14,943 nucleotides of DNA from Funneliformis mosseae. Lineage: Eukaryota > Glomeromycota > Glomeromycetes > Glomerales > Glomeraceae. Position 1 is the stretch's first letter. Each line of letters opens with the position of its first letter. Made by a program: the position numbers and the translations under genes. Below, piece after piece: positions 1-8,345 of this stretch. Location of the stretch: assembly GCA_910592005.1 (NCBI GenBank), contig CAJVPP010002414.1, forward strand, positions 1 to 14,943, given 5' to 3'. The notes under the pieces are model-generated. The model was not told where the DNA came from, did no database searches, and saw nothing but the letters and a program-made list of their open reading frames with translations.

Positions 1-2480
1 AATATATATTAAACTATATTTTTCATATAATTATTATATTACTAAAATTAATATTTAATATTTTATTAAAAAAATAACATATTTTTTTAAGTTTACAGAT
101 AAATTTGCCTGTTAGATAATCTAAAGGATAATAATTTATATATTAAACAGTAAATAAGATGATATTTTGTAGACTACATATGAGAAAATATTCTTTTAGT
201 AGCTCTTTTTAATATAGATTTATTAGTTTATATAATTTTCTAATAATTGATTATTATTTAAAAATAAATAAATGTCTATTATAAAATATAATAATAAAAT
301 AAAATTAATATTAGTATTTATAAAAGTATAATGTTTAATAATTTTCTGTTTATATTTTATCTGATAAATGTACTTTATTAGTTATTGGTTTATGTAAGAT
401 ATCCTTCAACTGATATATTAGAATTGCTTTTTAAATATGACTATATGAGTTCTATAGAAATTGCCTGATAATATATATTACAGACAGAATTTTAAGATTT
501 ATGATAGTTTATGCATTTTTTAAAATAGAAAAAGTTGATTATTCACTTAATAATCTTAATATATTGTAAATCATTTTATATTGATTTTTCTAATATAAAT
601 TTAAGTTTTAAACAAATAAAAATCTAAAAATCAGAAAATGAATAAAATTTAATTATTACTTACTAGTTTAACTCTATAAATACTTAAAATATATTTATTA
701 TTTCATGTAATGATCTTGATATAAATATTAGCTAAGTAACTTATTTTTCAATTTTATAATAAGATATTATTATAGATCATTACTATTCACTTACAAATTT
801 TATTTTTAATCCCTATTATTTTTTCTATATGCAAAAGAACTTTTTCAATATTTAAAATAGAATTAGGATTAATATTAATCAGATTAAAAATATAAATATC
901 AGGTATATTAACTTTTTGATTAAAAATTCATTGTTAAGTAATACTAATTCTAGAGATATATATAATGTTTAATAAATCGTTAAAATTTTATTATTTAAAA
1001 ATAAGATATTATTAATTTTATTAGATATTATTTCAGTTACTTTCTCTTTTTATATGTTTATTAATATGACAATTGTATTTTATATATTAGATATTTTTTT
1101 TAATTTTTAATATTTATTGATAATAATTAAAACATTTTTTATATTAATAATATTAGTTCCTATAAATGCTATAAAAAAATTAATTACATTTATAAAGAAT
1201 AATTTTTTTTTAAATAATAAATTAAGAATATTAATAAGATAATTATATAATTTTTTATCAATAGTTTCTTACATTTAAAAGTTAACATTAAAAAGTTCTT
1301 TAAACTATAATTGGTTAAGAAAATATATTGAATTTTATTTTATGATAACATATTAAAAGTGATAAAGCTAATAATAATATAGTAAATTACTTAATTTATT
1401 ATATTATAGTCTCAAATAAGATATTTGTTTATTCTTTTTATTCATTATTAAATACAAGAAATAAAAGTTTTTCAGATAATAGATATTTTTGCTTTGATAA
1501 TTCTTCTAACTATTTTAAAATTAAAAGTAACTTTTTAATTTGTAATATGATTTATTAATATTGATAATTATCTTTTATCATATGATTGAATACTTTATAG
1601 CTAAAAAGGTAAGTTAAATTTCTAAAATATACTTTTTATATTATGTATTATATATCAAATTAACTGTAATAGCAGTTTTAAAAGTTTTTTTTGATTTAAA
1701 ATATTAGTACTTTGAATATTTTGAACTAAAGTTTCAATAAATACTATAACAACTTTATTACACCTATTTAACTATTCATGAAAACTATATATTACAAGAT
1801 TCTCTATAAAAAATCTATTGCTATTTTAAATTAGTATTCTAAATATTAAATAATATTATACATTTTACATTTATTATCTCAATAATTATGTCAACACATT
1901 TTTGCTAATCAGTAAATCTTAAATTCTATTATCTATTAAGAATTTCATTATTTTTACATTATTCATCATATAAGTTTTGCATTTTATTTATATTATTATA
2001 ACCTGTTGTAATTATTTCTTCAATTCTGCTATTTCATTTTTTTAATCTTCTATATAATTTTGCATTTATATGATTTGATTATTAAGGTCTATTATTGATT
2101 ATTAATTTTCTATTTGTATAGATTTTAAATATTTTTTTAGCTTTATTAAAATCTACAATTAAAATAATATAACTAGTTGAATTATTCTTAAGTCAAAGCC
2201 TTTTATTTTTTTTAAAGAGAACTTATAAAATGCTAATAAAATCGATTAATAATAATAATTTGATTATAATATCTTTTATAAATTGAATAAATATTTAAAG
2301 AATGATGATTAATAAATTCAGGAATATAAGTAGCTGTATCTTCATTACTAACATGTTTTAGCCAATTTTATAACCAAATTTACAAAATGCAATATTAAAA
2401 AAAATTAGTTTAGTTAATAAAATTTATTTTAAATAATAATATTTAAAGCAAATACTTAATTTTAAGCCTTTATTTACTTT
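1..2480. other. AT-rich, CpG-depleted decayed repeat DNA
   Basis: This stretch is overwhelmingly A and T, has stops in all frames at short intervals and no intact gene. By eye I find only two CpG dinucleotides (near 978 and 2243), far fewer than even its low G+C would predict. This composition ends abruptly near 2490-2530, where CpG-containing sequence begins. The only recognisable content is a minus-strand coding relic at about 1600-2376, listed separately. The likely explanation is an old transposon or multi-copy gene block eroded by C-to-T mutation of methylated cytosines; this is inference. No tRNA, rRNA or terminal repeat was recognised in the rest. Confidence 0.7.
1600..2376 (-). pseudogene. 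Decayed coding relic of an unknown multi-copy protein
   Basis: Read on the minus strand, the sequence retains protein-like segments broken by stops and frame changes. From 2367 down to 2236 about 44 codons are open and include HVSNEDTATYIPEFINHH followed by a Tyr/Lys-rich stretch. From about 2193 to 2085 a second open block contains IVDFNKAKKIFKIYTNRK. Near 2035-1990 a coiled-coil-like segment with NEIAELKKQLQQ appears, and 1770-1640 keeps another open block. Many of the interrupting stops (TAA, TAG, TGA) are one C-to-T or G-to-A step from Gln, Arg or Trp codons. I do not recognise the family; the style resembles lineage-specific repeated genes of Glomeromycotina. The segment borders are approximate and the continuity between blocks is inferred. 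Confidence 0.4.
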
Positions 2481-2621
2481 AATAAATAAACTTAACTATG
2501 AGGGATTTTTTTTTTGATTATGAAAACTAGACGTCTTATTCTATCCGGTTTAAAAGTTTCTTATATTAAACAAGTATTGTAAAAAAATTTTTAAAATACA
2601 GGTAAAAAATGTATATATAAG

Positions 2622-2802
2622 CCAATCAAATTTTAGGAATCTGAAATGGAATATTCTAGTTCTCGTTTCCTTATTTGGAATATCCCCTGACTGTAATAAA
2701 CGCTATAAATCAATATTTTTTATTATTTATATTATAACAATTATAAATTATAATTGTCCGAAGTGTAGCAATGTCTGCTGTCACTATGTGGAAATGCCCA
2801 AT
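2622..2802 (+). promoter_or_regulatory. Two CCAAT boxes upstream of NCS1
   Basis: CCAAT pentamers followed by CAAA lie at 2622-2626 and 2798-2802, about 530 and 350 bp before the NCS1 start codon and on the same strand. CCAAT is the core bound by the conserved fungal Hap/NF-Y complex. Their role here is inferred from position only. Confidence 0.3.
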
Positions 2803-2887
2803 CAAAATTCGGGATCAGGTGTAACAATCAATACTAAAAGATTCCCTAATATATTTATGTTACAATAAAAATGCCATTTTTTGTGGC

Positions 2888-2937
2888 GGGTAATGATGGC
2901 AATACCCATTTACCGGGTATCATTCATGTCGTGTACA
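2888..2937. repeat. Two small inverted repeats in the NCS1 promoter
   Basis: 2888-2907 forms a hairpin with GGGTAATG pairing against CAATACCC (one mismatch, 4-base loop). A further GGGTA copy follows at 2915-2919. Around 2923-2939 TCATGT faces ACATGA across a 5-base loop. The cluster lies about 210-260 bp before the NCS1 start codon, so it may be a protein-binding site rather than an RNA structure. Confidence 0.35.
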
Positions 2938-3039
2938 TGATCTGTATTTGGAATTTTTAATCATTTGGTAGGGAAAAAATTTTTGCACAACAAAGAAATT
3001 TCTGCAGGAACCTTCCCTGTGGAATTTTTCGATTTTTTG

Positions 3040-3046
3040 TATAAAA
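3040..3046 (+). promoter_or_regulatory. TATA box of NCS1
   Basis: TATAAAA lies 105 bp before the NCS1 ATG at 3151. That is consistent with a transcription start near 3070 and a short AT-rich leader. No transcript evidence is available here. Confidence 0.45.
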
Positions 3047-3150
3047 TGGTGAATTATTTTTTTCGACCAAAAAAACCAGTCCATCTCATAAATCAATATA
3101 CCTTCTATTTTATTTGTTCAATATTAAAGAAACAAAATTTTTAAATAGCA

Positions 3151-4065
3151 ATGGGTAAATCTAATAGTAAACTTAGTGAAGACCAATTAAGAGAGTTACA
3201 ACGGTGCACTAAATGTACGTATTTCTTTTGTTAAACACAATTTACTATTTCGTTTCAGATCCAATTCTTCTCTTTTGTATATTTACTTTATCAAATACTA
3301 AATTACTTGTGAAAATAAAAAAGTTAACAAAAACGAACTTCAACAATGGTAAGTTGGTTTCTGCTTTAAAAAAATTTTTTTTTTTTTTTTTTTTGTGCCT
3401 TTTTATGAACGATTCTCTTTATATAAAATTGTAGGTATAAAGGTTTCTTAAAAGACTGTCCTTCTGGAGAACTTGATAAAACAGAATTTCAAAAGATATA
3501 TAAACAATTCTTTCCCTTTGGTGATCCTTCGAAATTCGCTGAATACGTATTCGATGTATTTGATGAAAATAAAAATGGAAGGATCGATTTTAAAGAGTTT
3601 ATATGTGCATTATCGATTACTTCTCGAGGAAAATTAGACGAAAAATTAATATGTAAGTTACTTTCTTATAATTGCTTATTAATTTTTCAATTGATATTAA
3701 ATGTTGTTTAATACACCAGTCGCATTCCAGCTTTATGATATCGATAATGATGGGTTCATAACGCACGAAGAGATGCTAAAAATTGTAGATGCTATATACA
3801 AAATGGTTGGTAGTATGGTAAAATTGCCAGCCGATGAAGATACACCCGAAAAGCGTGTCAATAAAATATTTACTCTAATGGATAAGGTAAGGAAGTGTGA
3901 TCAATTCATTTAGTTAATTCATTTGATTTTAATAAAAGTTAACGAAAACTTCTATGGCATCGTTAGAATCATGATGGTAAACTTAGTATGGAAGAATTCC
4001 AAGAAGGTTCGAAAAAAGATCCTACAATCGTTCAAGCTTTAAGTTTGTATGATGGACTCGTATAA
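3151..4065 (+). CDS. NCS1: Neuronal calcium sensor 1 / frequenin homologue (five exons)
   Basis: Exons 3151-3214, 3324-3348, 3435-3652, 3720-3886 and 3967-4065 join in frame to 190 codons plus stop, exactly the length of NCS-1. All introns are GT-AG. The protein starts MGKSNSKL, an N-myristoylation signal. EF-hand 1 is degenerate (C38-P39, as in the family). EF-hands 2, 3 and 4 begin at D73, D109 and D157 and keep the DxNxDG-type loops and the final Glu. The C terminus ends LSLYDGLV as in animal NCS-1. In yeast the orthologue Frq1 binds and activates phosphatidylinositol 4-kinase Pik1 at the Golgi; the same role is expected here. Oddities are a 25-nt microexon (exon 2) and Phe instead of the usual Trp at position 103, created by a codon split across intron 3. 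It is convergent with SNRNP35 downstream. Confidence 0.95.
3375..3394 (+). repeat. T20 homopolymer in NCS1 intron 2
   Basis: Twenty T residues run inside the second intron, upstream of the acceptor at 3434. They may serve as an extended pyrimidine tract and are likely to be length-polymorphic. Confidence 0.7.
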
Positions 4066-4129
4066 GATTACATATTTATTATTAATAGATCGATTTAATT
4101 TGGTACAATTTATATCTGTCTCGTTACAG

Positions 4130-4160
<31 letters not shown>

Positions 4161-4619
4161 GTTTGCTTTGTACAGTTATTTAGTATTATTATTACATTCT
4201 ATAAATACATTTATTTAATGAGCTTTTTATTTTTCTAAAAGAATAGTTTAATGTCTCTTTTTTTTTTGGTTCTTTTATTAGTCAAACAATTTTTTATCAA
4301 TCATCTCGTAGAATTCCCCCCTGTAATCTAAAATTAAATAAATTGCGCCATAGCAATAGAAAATATGCATAGTAATTTAAAATGCCCGACTTCTTTAAAA
4401 GGAAATGTCTGATCTTCATTCCTTTTTGGGTGATTGTTCTTTTTGAATTTCTTTGGCGAATTTCTAAAGAACAATCGATGTATATCATTACTAAAAATGT
4501 TTAGCCTTAAAAAAAAATGCGTATAGATAATACATCATAAATACGTAAAATAACCGTAAAGGAAACAATTTAAGGATACAAAGAATAAGAGTATTATACG
4601 ATTTGTGACATAATAAATG
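4066..4619. other. Intergenic region between convergent NCS1 and SNRNP35
   Basis: This holds the 3' flanks of two genes facing each other. It contains a T27 homopolymer at 4134-4160 and further T-rich and A-rich tracts. I see no credible gene. Because the poly-T lies just past the NCS1 stop, it may lie in its 3' untranslated region. Confidence 0.6.
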
Positions 4620-5944
4620 TCATCTGCGATGCTCATATTCTCGATTATGTTTGCGCCTCTTGTGGCTTTTATACTTTGCTCTACTATGTATATGGTTGTC
4701 TGGATCCGGATACCTGTCTTTATTATATGGGCTGCGACTTCTTGACCTTCTATGATCTGATTTCTCTCCATGTCGACTACTGTGCCGATGTCGTGGAGAC
4801 CTCTGATTATTCGATATTCCAACTATATTTGATTTACCTTGTCTATTGGATTGAGAATTTTTGGAGTACTGAAATTCGGACCGATAATTTTGTGCTGCTA
4901 TATTTGAAGTATGTCCTTTATCGGTTTTACGGCGCCAACAATCATCGAATCGCTGATCAGAAAGGATTTCGGGCATGTATTGATTTACAGCTACGTTCCT
5001 TTATAATTAAAGTATAATGATGATAATAATAAATAACGGCTAGTTTTTAATTTCTTAAGATTGATATCTAACTTACAGAGGTCGTTTAAATGGTCGATCT
5101 CTTGCTCCAAAACGAAGCTGTCCAGATTCTTTTCGACCGGCAAAACCGCCTCCCATTCGTCTTGGAATCCATCCTTCCATTATTCCATTTCTTTCATAGT
5201 CAACTAAAATTTGACGGCCATCAATTGTCATCCTGTATGCATACTTTATTAAATGTTTTAGTTAAATAGTATACTTATTTAGATTGAATCGTGTCATTAT
5301 AATTAATGGATTTACTTTGTAAGCTTCTTGACAAGACCTTTCATGTGTGAATTCGATAAAAGCATATCCTCGAGAATCACCAGTCACTATCATTAATCAT
5401 GAATTAACAAATTTACTAATCGAATCAAAAAAATAAAAAAAATCAAAACATTTCATTAATCTTACCTATATTGCGTACAAGACGCAACTTTTTGATTGTT
5501 CCAAATTCTTCAAAAACTCGTGTTAACGTTTCTAAAATTGTATATAATTGTATTAAATCTTAAGTTTCAAAATAAAAAAAAAATATTCTTATAGATCACT
5601 TGCCTTCAGTAGTTTCCGGATTTAATCGTCCAACAAATATTGTATGAAATGGATCATTAGTGACATCGTCTTTATGAGAAGGGGGTATATCTTAAAAAAA
5701 ATTCAAAAAATATTAGTCACGAATACATAAATGATTTTAAAATGTATAAGAGTATACATTACAATTTGAGTTCTGTGCACGTAAAATTCCATGATCGTGT
5801 GGTACAGTATCTGTACCATCGATACTTCCCGCTATTTAAATTGAAATAAATAAATATTATTGTCAATTTAACAAAAAAAGTAAAAAATTATAATTATTTT
5901 TTACAAATACCTTGAAGAGGATCATACTTTTTCGCGTACCACAT
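4620..5944 (-). CDS. SNRNP35: U11/U12 small nuclear ribonucleoprotein 35 kDa protein
   Basis: Minus-strand exons 5944-5911, 5831-5763, 5690-5604, 5531-5466, 5386-5316, 5243-5077 and 4998-4620 join in frame to 290 aa. Family hallmarks appear in order: [13 protein letters not shown] (7-19), an RRM with RNP2 IFVGRL (52-57) and RNP1 RGYAFIEF (91-98), the post-RRM block [10 protein letters not shown] (133-142) and KESGQLRF (147-154), and a basic RS-containing tail (RRSRSRSP at 248-255). The KESGQLRFG block and the GSIDGTD motif separate it from the major-spliceosome paralogue U1-70K. The protein belongs to the U11/U12 di-snRNP that recognises U12-type introns in the nucleus. Intron 3 uses a GC donor. 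The start shown is the copy of exon 1 with the conserved DPL; a second copy begins at 6073. Confidence 0.93.
5602..5603 (-). other. GC donor of a GC-AG intron in SNRNP35
   Basis: Intron 3 (5603-5532) starts GCAAGT after exon-end AAG and ends TTTTAG. Both flanking exons are fixed by conserved RRM sequence, with the Glu codon of TTEETL split across the junction, so no GT donor keeps the frame and the protein. GCAAGT is the usual form of the minor GC class of U2-type introns. Confidence 0.8.
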
Positions 5945-6039
5945 TTCTTACAAAGTTTGGATTTAAAACATAAAAATATAAGCAACACGACTAAAATTAG
6001 ATTGCGAAAAAACTTAATGGCAATTTAGTTAATATATAC

Positions 6040-6073
6040 CTTGATGGGTGTCATATTTTTTCGCGTACCACAT
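6040..6073 (-). other. Duplicate copy of SNRNP35 exon 1
   Basis: This 34-nt segment encodes [11 protein letters not shown] plus one base and is followed by GTATAT. It mirrors the first coding exon at 5944-5911 ([11 protein letters not shown] plus one base, then GTATTT) in length, phase and donor. Two of the codon differences are silent, while DPL has become DTH. It could act as an alternative first exon joining exon 2 at 5831. It could also be spliced to 5946, where the acceptor AAG keeps the frame and would give a doubled N terminus, or it could be inert. Confidence 0.75.
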
Positions 6074-6157
6074 TTTTTTTAATAAATTAGAGATTGAAGA
6101 AAATTTGTTGAATTCGACAGTAATACGTAGAAAAGACAACTACTTTTTGTACATCCG

Positions 6158-6204
6158 ATCTCTATATAGTCACATCTTATATAATCACACCTCTTTATAA
6201 TCGC
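6158..6204 (-). promoter_or_regulatory. Three tandem TATA-like units upstream of SNRNP35
   Basis: Three 15-16 bp tandem units (6158-6173, 6174-6188, 6189-6204) each contain a TATA-like core. On the minus strand they read TTATAAAG, TTATATAAG and CTATATAG. They lie 85-130 bp before the outer exon-1 ATG at 6073, the right place for a core promoter. They could instead be a remnant of a transposon end. Confidence 0.4.
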
Positions 6205-6451
6205 TATTGTTGACTTACGTTGGTGATTATTTAGAATTCTGATTGTATTTGTAAATTAGTCGGAACTGGTGTCTATTTCTTTTTGGTTTATCACCGATGA
6301 ATATGTATGAAAGATTCTTTTGATATGTTATCGGAAAGGCTCGATGCATTAGAGAGTCTTGCCGATTAGATTCAGTGACACGATTTTTTCATGATGATGA
6401 TGATTATCGCCTTCTCGCCCCCTTCAAAGATTTCAAGAGATAGACAAAATA
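6205..6451. other. Intergenic region with no recognised gene
   Basis: Short plus-strand open segments exist here (one begins at 6307 and encodes KDSFDMLSERLDALESL before a stop, and another in a different frame follows near 6370-6450). I see no start-to-stop gene or splice pattern that joins them. It may contain upstream control sequence of SNRNP35. Confidence 0.35.
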
Positions 6452-6899
6452 CTATGACTTCGAACATAAATGAGAAAACGATGTGAATTGTGCGGGATTA
6501 ATCCACTCTATATTCTTAAATGCATCAGATTTAGAAAATGCGTCAAATGATCCATTTTTTACTTGATCAGAAATTTTCGAAAGCTGCCTAGTAAAGTCTC
6601 TAAGTACAACATTATGATGAAGAGCCATCCGGGCTTGAGACCTCCAAAGATTTGTAATCTTCATCCGTGGCATTAAGATCAGAATCGATTAATAGTTTCG
6701 TTCCATAACTAATGAATGATATATAGAAGACTTTTACGATGTACTTATCTTTAAATTTATTGTTTTAAAGCATTTTTTATCTATAAACGGTAACATGGTT
6801 GGTGTATTTGCATAAGCAAACTCGTGTAAAACTTGGATCGGATAAAAGGATTAGAGTGTTCGTAATTATCGTTGATAAGTCTGCCAAAATAGTCATCAT
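6452..6899 (-). pseudogene. Possible gene fragment of unknown identity
   Basis: On the minus strand a T24 tract followed by CAG (6902-6900) looks like a strong splice acceptor. It leads into about 39 open codons (6899-6784) containing DDDYFGRLINDNYEHSNPF before a TAG. Further down, an ATG at 6673 opens 73 codons to the stop at 6452, including VLRDFTRQLSKISDQVKNGS and KNIEWINPAQF. An alternative frame from about 6715 to 6610 is also open and reads DSDLNATDEDYKSLEVSSPD. Together they suggest a broken or heavily spliced gene, but I could not join them confidently. The opposite strand of 6785-6900 is also open, which weakens the case. I recognise no family. Confidence 0.25.
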
Positions 6900-6902
6900 C
6901 TG

Positions 6903-6926
6903 AAAAAAAAAAAAAAAAAAAAAAAA
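6903..6926 (+). repeat. A24 homopolymer
   Basis: A run of 24 A on the plus strand. Read on the minus strand it is T24 directly before CAG and could be the pyrimidine tract of a splice acceptor. Confidence 0.7.
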
Positions 6927-7960
6927 TTGCGCATTGATATTGTTTTTTCTAACAAATTCATTTACCGAAACGTTTACTCGATGTAAATTAAAAAAAAAAA
7001 AATGAATACTGGAGAAGCTCTTGACGAGACATTAAGCATTAAGATGGTTTACTTTCAGTTGAGGCTGTGCAAATGCAAGGAAGCGAAAAGCCAATAGACA
7101 ATTTTTTCGTTTATGATTTCGAGAATCATAAGGGAAACAGTATAATGCTGAAATTTTTTATTATTTTTCAAATTGCTATTTGAAGTAGCGTACATATTTA
7201 TTTCTTGTACGATCAATAAAGCAAAGACGCGAATTTACCAGACATTTATATTTTTTTTTTTCGCATGGAATAAGTTATGGGATTGTGTAAAGCGTGCGCT
7301 ATTATAATTCCGACCATTGATCTAGAATTTGATAAATGTACAGTATCATACTAGTATTTGCACAATAATTTATTCATATTCTCAAATTCTTACATATATT
7401 ATTATTAAAAAAAGGACCCCCGACGAAGGATAGTGTAAAATTTTCTTTAAGGAGAGCGCGTTGATGATGAGAGATCATGTTGGCGTAGTTTTCTTCAAAT
7501 ATGTATTACAAATTAAATAGAGTGAAATGCTTCTTTTTATCTGTCTCGCATAAATAAAGCAAAATTAAGCAAAGCTAATAAAATATAATCAAACTTATCG
7601 ATCAAATTCATCAATAAAAAACATCATGAAATTATTCTAAGAGCAAAGTAATTAGACATGAAAATCAAATAAATTAGCTTTTGAAATTTTCCGGAATGTA
7701 AGAAAGCAAAAGAAATAATATGATGCATGGACGTTATGATCCGCGTATTCTCTCCCTTGAAAGCATGTATATTTTAATTTCGCCTAGTTTTTTTTAACTA
7801 TATATTAAATCTTGTTAGGAAAGTCATATAAAAATAAAGGCTAACCTTCAAAAACAAGAATAAATTAAATAAAAAACTATCCTGATAATCCCAGTAGAAA
7901 GATATGCTACAGACAGGAGTTTATGACTACCAAGAGATAACTTGGATATTCACTGATTCA
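6927..7960. other. Intergenic stretch with no supported gene
   Basis: The base composition is ordinary for this island, with several CpG-containing words, but no gene is supported. Short open segments exist on both strands around 7060-7195: the plus strand has a 36-codon ATG frame from 7073 and the minus strand a 46-codon frame from about 7196. Neither has recognisable domains or clear splice partners. No tRNA or other RNA gene was found. Confidence 0.5.
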
Positions 7961-7966
7961 TAACTC

Positions 7967-8236
7967 ACCGCCAATGCCTGGACAGACATGAAGCTATGGC
8001 TTCTCTCGAGTATCAAAAGACACAAGGGAAGTTCTTACCGCCAATGCCTGGACAGTCGCAAGAAACTTCAGCAAAATCAGTGGATCAACTACTACCGCCA
8101 ATGCCTGGACAGACGCAGCAGCTGTCAGCCACAAAGCAACTCATAACTTCACCGCCAATGCCTGGACAGACATGAAGTATGGCGTCTCTTAAGTATCAAA
8201 GATACAAGGAAGTTCTCACCGCCAATGCCTGGACAG
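7967..8236 (+). repeat. Minisatellite: five copies of a 19-bp motif, higher-order repeat
   Basis: The motif ACCGCCAATGCCTGGACAG occurs five times without mismatch at 7967-7985, 8037-8055, 8094-8112, 8151-8169 and 8218-8236. Start-to-start spacings are 70, 57, 57 and 67 bp. The spacer after copy 1 is homologous to that after copy 4, and the one after copy 2 to that after copy 5. The array is therefore a duplicated three-motif unit of about 184 bp, cut off after its second motif. Spacers have diverged while the 19-mers have not. It is far richer in G+C than its surroundings. The spacing and spacer homology do not fit a CRISPR array. Confidence 0.9.
7996..8175 (+). CDS. Possible small proline/glutamine-rich repeat protein (59 aa)
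   Basis: An ATG at 7996 opens a 59-codon frame to TGA at 8173-8175, fully inside the minisatellite. It begins MASLEYQKTQGKF and carries PPMPGQ three times with a 19-residue period. Comparing the start with the diverged second unit (ATG at 8179) shows two silent changes (GCT/GCG, CTC/CTT) before one replacement and then a frame break. A second frame reading TANAWT in each motif is also open across copies 2-4 (57-bp spacing keeps frame) but lacks a clear start. Neither frame runs through all five copies. It may be a real small gene, a decayed one, or chance. I recognise no family. Confidence 0.22.
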   Translation: MASLEYQKTQGKFLPPMPGQSQETSAKSVDQLLPPMPGQTQQLSATKQLITSPPMPGQT

Positions 8237-8345
8237 TCGTGGACCTTCAGCAAAGTTGCATCCTCCAGTACTGTAGCCACTTTTTTTTGTGTGAAAGTAA
8301 AAAAAGATCATTTCACGCGATCGAAAATTATTGTATCTTACCTTC

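Noticed and set aside
3213..3434. 73-aa open frame
   Set aside because: It spans introns 1-2 and the microexon of NCS1 in another frame and contains homopolymer-derived Phe runs.
3151..4065. Calcineurin B
   Set aside because: The spliced protein has the NCS-1 start MGKSNSKL, degenerate EF-hand 1, 190-aa length and LSLYDGLV end, which calcineurin B lacks.
4676..5017. 113-aa plus-strand open frame
   Set aside because: It is the antisense of the last SNRNP35 exon; the minus-strand reading has the conserved continuation and an RS tail.
5244..5315. U12-type intron in SNRNP35
   Set aside because: The branch-like TTTAACTAA near the acceptor is suggestive, but the donor GTAAATCC does not match RTATCCTT.
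4620..5944. U1 snRNP 70K
   Set aside because: It shares the RRM and GWIPRR block, but GSIDGTD before the RRM and KESGQLRFG after it are features of the U11/U12 35K protein.
7967..8236. CRISPR array
   Set aside because: The 19-bp repeats have uneven spacing, the spacers are homologous to each other in pairs, and the genes around have eukaryotic introns.
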